Assembly: GCF_018873765.1 (NCBI RefSeq)
Contig: NC_057918.1
Span: forward strand, 10,114,862 to 10,178,861
DNA length: 64,000 nt
Reading direction: 5' to 3'
DNA from: Telopea speciosissima
Lineage: Eukaryota; Streptophyta; Magnoliopsida; Proteales; Proteaceae
Made by a program: the position numbers and the translations under genes. The notes below the pieces were generated by a model. It made no database searches. It was not told where the DNA came from and saw nothing but the letters and a program-made list of their open reading frames with translations. Below are positions 58,656 to 64,000 of the stretch, in pieces; positions within the stretch are counted from its first letter, which is position 1; every line of letters starts with the position of its first letter.

Positions 58656-59278
58656 GCTAAGGAATGACTACTTTCTCTTTCATATTAGCAATCAGAATGA
58701 TCTCTCTTCACTACTCTCTAATTTGTCTTCTGTCTTTAATATCTCCACTTTAAGTTTAGCTTTCTATTGAAATGAGTTTTGGGAATTCGCCATTTTGGAT
58801 AGAAAAGTAAATTCTGTCATCAGATCAGTGCACAAACCTCAGCAGAATCTTAAAAAGAATGCCTCAAAGAAGTACTATTACAAGGTATGTAGTAGTAGGA
58901 AAGAGGCTAAATTATGTGTAGTTTGCCATTTTTTCTAGGTTCCCAGAAAGAAAGAAAGAAGAGAAAGGAGTATATCTGAGCCCACTATAAACTGCATCAA
59001 GAATGAGAAATTAAAGGAGTTTAATTTGCAACAGTGTCCATACATTGGTAAAGATTATTATTCATATTTATTATATTTATATAAAGAAGTGTATGAATGA
59101 TTGTAGAAATTTAGCCAAAATTGTGGAATGTCATCTATCTAAATGATTTAAGAAAAGAGAAAAAAAAAATTAAAGAGATGAATGAATGAGAAATTAAAAA
59201 AAAAAAGGGCAAATCACGTTTAAAATTGGATTGAGACACTCTGATCGACAATCTTCACTTGGTTGCTCTATTATTCGA

Positions 59279-60333
59279 TCAATTGACACTGGTGGCGAAC
59301 CTGAAACATGCAGCTGCGTTCTTCAGTTCATTCTCTTGAACATGCTCAATGGGTTGTGTGGAACCCTTTAATGAATCCTCTGAACTGCTATTCAGAAAGA
59401 AAAATTATAGTTAGATATGCTAATAAAAAACTGAAAAACAAAAAGAAAATGAAGGAATTTCATCATCCTCTGAACATGGATGGTCGATTGGTTGTACCTG
59501 GAATCATAGGCTTCTTTGGAATCAATGTAAGATTGCCTGTCATCAATGGTGTCAAAAAATGGAGGAATTTCATCATAATCTCGTGGAGCTTCGGTTGGTT
59601 CTTGTAGGATGGAAAGTCCTTGTGAGACAAGGAATGGAGATTGATTTGCTGCCACCACTGCTGAATTATTGTTGCTGATAGTACTGTTGGGGGCACTGTT
59701 ATAAGGATTCTGATTCTGATTCTGAATCAATAATAAGTTGTCTTTGGATTCCATGTAAACAGCTGTGTTGTATCCATTATTAGTGACATTGTTTCCATTG
59801 GTGGTGGGAGAAAGGGAGATTCCAGTAATGGGCATAGCAGCATTGAAAGGTTGAAGATTATGGTGGAAGAGTGAGAGAGTATTGTTGGAAGATTGAGGAG
59901 GAGGAGGAGAGGTAGACATACCCAATTGTAATTGTGAAGAAGGAGAATGGTGTGGGGGAGAGGAAGAAGATAGGTGGTGATGATGGTGGTGTTGATAGAA
60001 GGCAAGCTGAGCCTGAACAGCAAGGAGTTCTTGCTGGACCTGTTCAATCTGGAACCTGAGTTGGCAGATGATACCATAGCAACCATGGACAGGGAATCTG
60101 TCACGCATGTTGGATTGAAAAATGATGGAACCCATAGCGTCGTTCTTTTGATTTGGGTTCAATTGCTTCAGTATTTTGAGGATGTTACTTACACCAAACA
60201 GTCTATGTGCATTCTGAAAGGTCTTGGGCTCATGAGGAGGGAAGTATGGTGCGAGAGGACAATCGGCCGCGCACTTCCTCCGTTGGTATTTGCACGCAGC
60301 ACACGCCTGGCTTGTGCCGCCCTTCACGGTCAT
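59279..60333 (-). CDS. LBD27: LOB-domain transcription factor, LBD27 (SIDECAR POLLEN) type
   Basis: Two minus-strand exons, 60333-59498 and 59384-59279, join GATTCCAG|GTACAA to AATAGCAG|TTCAG in phase 2, giving 313 residues. The LOB domain has the C-block C-AA-C-KYQRRK-C-AAD-C (Cys11, 14, 21, 25), the GAS block (FQNAHRLFGVSNILKIL, about 39-55), and a coiled region (QLRFQIEQVQQELLAVQ, about 92-108). A H-rich and then S/P/N/Q-rich middle follows, and a conserved tail (DDRQSYIDSKEAYDSSSEDS ... ENELKNAAACF). The start MTVKGGTSQACAACKYQRRK and this tail match Arabidopsis LBD27/SCP, a nuclear factor needed for microspore division. I start at MTVKGG because the 25 residues upstream in frame do not look conserved. 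Expression in pollen is inferred from the orthologue. Confidence 0.93.
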
Positions 60334-61726
60334 CTTACGTACGAATCCAAGATAGATGAAATTGATTGATTGATTAGGTTGGTAATTGAGAAAGATATGG
60401 AAAGTCACAGACGAAGAAAGAGGAGAAGAAGCCGTTGATGTTCATGTCGATACAGCTTTAAACTACAAGATCGAAATGGGAGAGAGAGAGATTTGATCGT
60501 TGACACCCAGATAAGAAAACAAAACGGAAATCGAAAACCACAAGAGAAACCAGCAGAGCATTAATCAGAACAGGAACATGTGTGATTGTTGCGTATTTGC
60601 TGGTGGTGGAAGACTGAGTAAAAACAGAGGAATTACCCGATTTTAGTGGGGGAGTTGGTTTTCCTGTTATCAAGTGTTTGACGAGATGACCGTTAAGGAT
60701 ATAGATGTCGCATGCTCGTGGAGTCTCAACTTCCATCGGTCACCACGTCATCGCTTCATCCCCACTCATGTCATGCTCTCTCATCCATCCATCACACCAT
60801 CTCTCTCTAGTGTCACGATTCCACTCTTTTTTGTTCGTATCCATTTAGGGAATTCATATTCAAAAAATCGATTTCTAAATGCTATCTGAATTTAAAAAAA
60901 AAAAAAAAAAACTAATTGGATTCGGATACAAATAATGTTATATTCGATTTGAATTCGATCTGTTTACATCCATAATTCTATCGTTGTTCTTTTCTTTCTT
61001 TTCTACCTACCTATTCCTGGAAGGTCTTCACTCTCAGCTCTTTGCTGTCATGGACTTATGGTGTGATCTGTGAACCTTAGTCAGGTTAGCGGTTGTTGCT
61101 TTGGTTTTTCATTAGTTGTCCTAGGCAATATGGATATAGCAGAGACGCATAGGTTTTTATACTTAAGGGTGCCATTCCCTTCATGGGATACAGGGGATGC
61201 AAGGGCTATGCTGTGCACCAGCCAATGGGAGCACACACATTGGTCATTGGGCGGCGGAATTTCCACCATCCATGGGGGCAGGAGAGTCATTCAGCCCCCA
61301 CTGTGCTTGGACGTGGCCCATGCGTCCTGCATAGGGAACTTTTCTCCTTATACTTATTATGCAATCTATGTGTATGTATATCAGCAGATCAGCCCATTTA
61401 ATCCAGCTATTTATGAAAATTTTTATTCTCATTTTCTCATTTCCCAAATAAAAAACAAAAAAATTCGGATGAGGGTGGGAGCATAGAGAACCTTGGCGGC
61501 TTATAGGCACTTTTCCCTCTTTTTCTTTTCTTGGGAAAAAGAAGCCTGTCCGGGAGCGTGGCTCTTGCCCTCAGATACAGACCCCACAAAATGACTACCC
61601 TGCCTCCCATAGAAGGTGGCCGGAAATCCCATTCTTATTGATGCTTTCGCACGCGCTCCCATTGGCCCTTGCACTGGCATAGGGCCCATACTCTTGGACA
61701 AAAAACTCTCCTCCTTTGTATTAGGC
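60334..61726. other. LBD27 upstream region and intergenic DNA
   Basis: It should hold the LBD27 promoter and 5' UTR. A GC-richer patch at 61190-61340 and another at 61500-61700 contain words such as gtccgggagcgtggc that recall the foldback element at 57775, so they are probably repeat debris. No other gene is supported. Confidence 0.4.
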
Positions 61727-62847
61727 TAGGGGTGTCAATTGCAAACCCGCACCGTTAGGACCGATCTGTACCGATCGATCAAAACCCGATACCGACACGA
61801 CCAAATAATAAACATGTCGGGCCTTGGACCGGACCAAATATTATCCGGTCGTTCCCAGTCCTTGGTATGCGACCGACTGCACCGACCGAAATGTATTTCT
61901 ATTGATAAAAAGTGGACAATAGTTGGCAAAAAGTCTAAATCTCCTCCTTGTGACTATGTAATATATACATTAATATATTCTATATCATATTATTTAGTAG
62001 ACAAGATTCCAACCCCCATCACGTCACTCCTTACTTTTTAATATCAAAATAAAAATTTTACCCACAACCACTACATCGATCTACTTTCCTCTCTCCCTCT
62101 TTATTCTCTCTTTGCCCTTTCAAACTTCACAAAGCGCAATTTGAAACCCTCAAGACGGAATTAACTTGCAGCAGCAGCAACGGCATCGCCATAGCAAGAC
62201 ACCAGAATCTCCAATAGTGTCTCGGTTTACACTGTACAGCAAGAGGACGACCTGAATCACATCGCTAGGAATGTTATTCTAGGCTAGTGATGGACCAAGA
62301 GAAATAGAATGCCAGAGTCCATGGCATCTGAGACTCTCTCTCTCTCTCTGTTTGATCTTAATATGAGAAAGGATTGGTAAGTCATCGGGGGAGTGAGAAC
62401 GGATTGTCCCTTATTTGTAGTTCACTCGACATAGTGTTTTTGTTATATGATATTCCCCTCTCTGAATGGGTTTTTTGTTTCATCATTAATGTGTTTTGAT
62501 TGAGTTAAAGTTCTTCTAATTCTGTCTACTCTATGAAAGAATTGATTTCTGTTTTACTTTCGTTTGAGTTTGTGATTGGGTTGTGGTTTTAAACAATTAC
62601 TGCTACTGTAACTCGCTTGAAGATGGTGATGATTTATGACCCACCATTGCTGCCGAAGATTGATAAACATGTATAAAGGCTAGCCCGTTTGTGGCCCGGT
62701 AACCGACCGATCGAATGCTACCATGTCCGTGCCTGACTTGGGAAGGCCCGTATGTATAATCAGTCGGGAACAGTGTGAGACTTAAAATAAGGGGTGCCCG
62801 ATTAGGTCCGACCAAAACCGACCGATACCGACCGGTTGACACCCCTG
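61727..62847. mobile_element. Non-autonomous hAT element
   Basis: It starts taggggtgtcaattg and ends ggttgacacccctg, so the termini (taggggtgtcaa and caggggtgtcaa) are the canonical plant hAT type. The 8-bp duplication tattaggc is exact on both sides (61719-61726 and 62848-62855). Subterminal regions are rich in ccgaccgata and ccggtc words, as in Ac/Tam3-like elements. The 1.1-kb interior has no transposase frame. The exact duplication suggests fairly recent insertion. Confidence 0.85.
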
Positions 62848-62855
62848 TATTAGGC

Positions 62856-64000
62856 ACTATAGTTGTGGAATGTGGGTTGAACCAAGGCTGTTCTTATTTT
62901 TAAGACTTACATTCTTGAGCGTATTATGATTTTATCCATTGATTTTAGGAGAAACTTTCTCGTGAAGAGAATTGAGGGTCATAAATCTCTCCTATTATTC
63001 GAAGTTTGACACTCTAAGGGTAGTCTCATCCAACCACACAATAAAAATAGAAAATCTCTTCACATGTCATCTAATTATCTTTCAATATCTAATAAGGGTA
63101 AAGATTTCCTACATTATTCACTTTTTAGGAACCCTTACTTAAATGATCCAAAAAAATTGCCACTTGGTAGATCAAACGAGAATCAAATTCACATGTCACA
63201 TTTCATCCAAAAGTTTGCCACCTGCTAGAACAAATGTGCCTCAAATTAGTGGTCAGAGTACTTATAGGACCATTTAGGAAGCCCTTTCAAAACAGGGTTA
63301 TGTAAGGGCAATTTTCCCATTTTAAGGGGAAAATTGCCAAAACATGTTCCATGTCTAGCGAATGCTCCCCCTTCATGGCCTACTACTCTACTTAGTTGTG
63401 CCTGTGGTAAGATCGATCATGTAGCAATTCGAATAATTACCACCTCCAATTCCTCTAATAGGGGGGAGTGGATCCCATCTTGGGCAGTGTTTTTGGGTAG
63501 GGGGTATGGTGGTCAGGTCCACCCCATGTGAGGAATTAAAAGGGGCAGCGAATTGGAGGGGATAACGATACGTAGCGATTCTAATCATTAGATAGATAAG
63601 CACGGTGTCGATTGACTTGTGCCAATTCTTAAAGCCAAAACCAATCATATATTCTACCATGTATTAGTATGTATTATTTTTGTAGTCATGGTTTTTTAAA
63701 GCTCTAGGTGGGCGACTTAGATAACTTATGCCCATATGTAAATTATTACTTATATGGTATTGTACATTTGGAGTTCAATTAAATATTTTGATTTTTTAGC
63801 ACCCTATGTGGTGATCTCTCTCTTCCATCCTTTGAAATGACTCTCTTACCCCTCAAAGGATAGGAAGAGGAAAATCGACACATAGGGTGTCACAACCAGC
63901 CATTTCCATAATTCATTTACCCATATTTTTCATTTTTCATTTATCTTGTCTTATATTTATGTTGAGGGTAGAACAAGAATTTCACAAAGTACAAATCCAT
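62856..64000. other. Intergenic DNA without a recognisable gene
   Basis: Mostly AT-rich. A GC-richer patch at 63330-63600 has weak inverted similarity (caattcgaataattaccacc against ggggataacgatacgtagcg) and may be an old foldback element. No coding frame is supported. Confidence 0.45.

Larger units (their letters stand above)
56518..59278. other. AT-rich intergenic DNA upstream of the LBD 3' end
   Basis: No gene is supported. Several short related strips in 57240-57680 and 57965-58150 share words like aaatcataacaaata and tttgatttgtat, suggesting an old dispersed AT-rich repeat. The foldback element at 57775-57943 and one small frame near 58.5 kb are listed separately. Confidence 0.45.

Noticed and set aside
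60334-60408. Upstream in-frame ATG extending LBD27 by 25 residues
   Set aside because: The extra residues are unlike LBD N-termini, and the internal MTVKGGTSQACAACKY start matches the family, so the shorter start was kept.
1-64000. CRISPR array, operon, prophage or other prokaryotic system
   Set aside because: Spliced genes, plant-specific families and plant transposons show nuclear plant DNA; no regularly spaced identical repeats with unique spacers were seen.

Overview
This window is nuclear DNA from a flowering plant. Its genes have spliced plant-type introns, two of them kilobases long. The gene families are plant ones: a tau-class GST, an LBD/LOB protein, a chloroplast P-class PPR protein, ELF5 and nodulin-like transporters. 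The space between genes is filled with LINE, MULE, hAT and foldback-element debris. The species cannot be fixed from the sequence. Long repeat-filled introns would suit a magnoliid or early-diverging eudicot, but that is only an inference. I found no tRNA, rRNA, CRISPR or prokaryotic features.

Layout. 1-4355: 5' half of a GT14 glycosyltransferase gene on the minus strand; its last exons lie beyond the left edge. 4780-6111: a long-TIR Mutator-like element just upstream of it. 6.1-13.1 kb: AT-rich intergenic DNA with a SINE, hAT-like and foldback elements and two 5'-truncated L1-type LINEs. 13201-15315: intronless chloroplast PPR gene (PDM3/At5g39980 type), minus. 17696-31316: complete nine-exon ELF5 (WBP11-type) gene, minus, whose 9.2-kb second intron holds a LINE nested in another LINE. 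33666-34459: two-exon tau GST, plus, with a duplicated promoter-proximal segment. 34945-36265: second MULE-like element. 36.5-40.6 kb: probable remnant of a large LTR carrying a LINE insertion. 42.3-54.6 kb: tandem duplication with two intact two-exon nodulin-like/MFS transporter genes, plus. Between them, in the 5' flank of the second gene, lies a Pack-MULE carrying a piece of an HD-ZIP IV gene. 54.6-59.3 kb: intergenic with a MULE-type MITE and a foldback element. 59279-60333: two-exon LBD27-type gene, minus. 61727-62847: non-autonomous hAT element with an exact 8-bp target duplication.

The genes do not form a pathway; this is an ordinary linear set of unrelated plant genes. The most informative signals are about genome evolution: (i) the HD-ZIP IV Pack-MULE with an exact 9-bp target duplication and a retained intron; (ii) a patch of near-identity across the 3' part of the intron and exon 2 of the duplicated transporters, bounded on both sides by more diverged sequence, as expected for gene conversion; (iii) dated nesting of LINEs inside the ELF5 intron; and (iv) a MULE next to the GT14 gene that was itself hit by a second element. 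Exon borders were worked out by hand from splice signals, reading phase and remembered family sequences. Percent differences are counts by eye.
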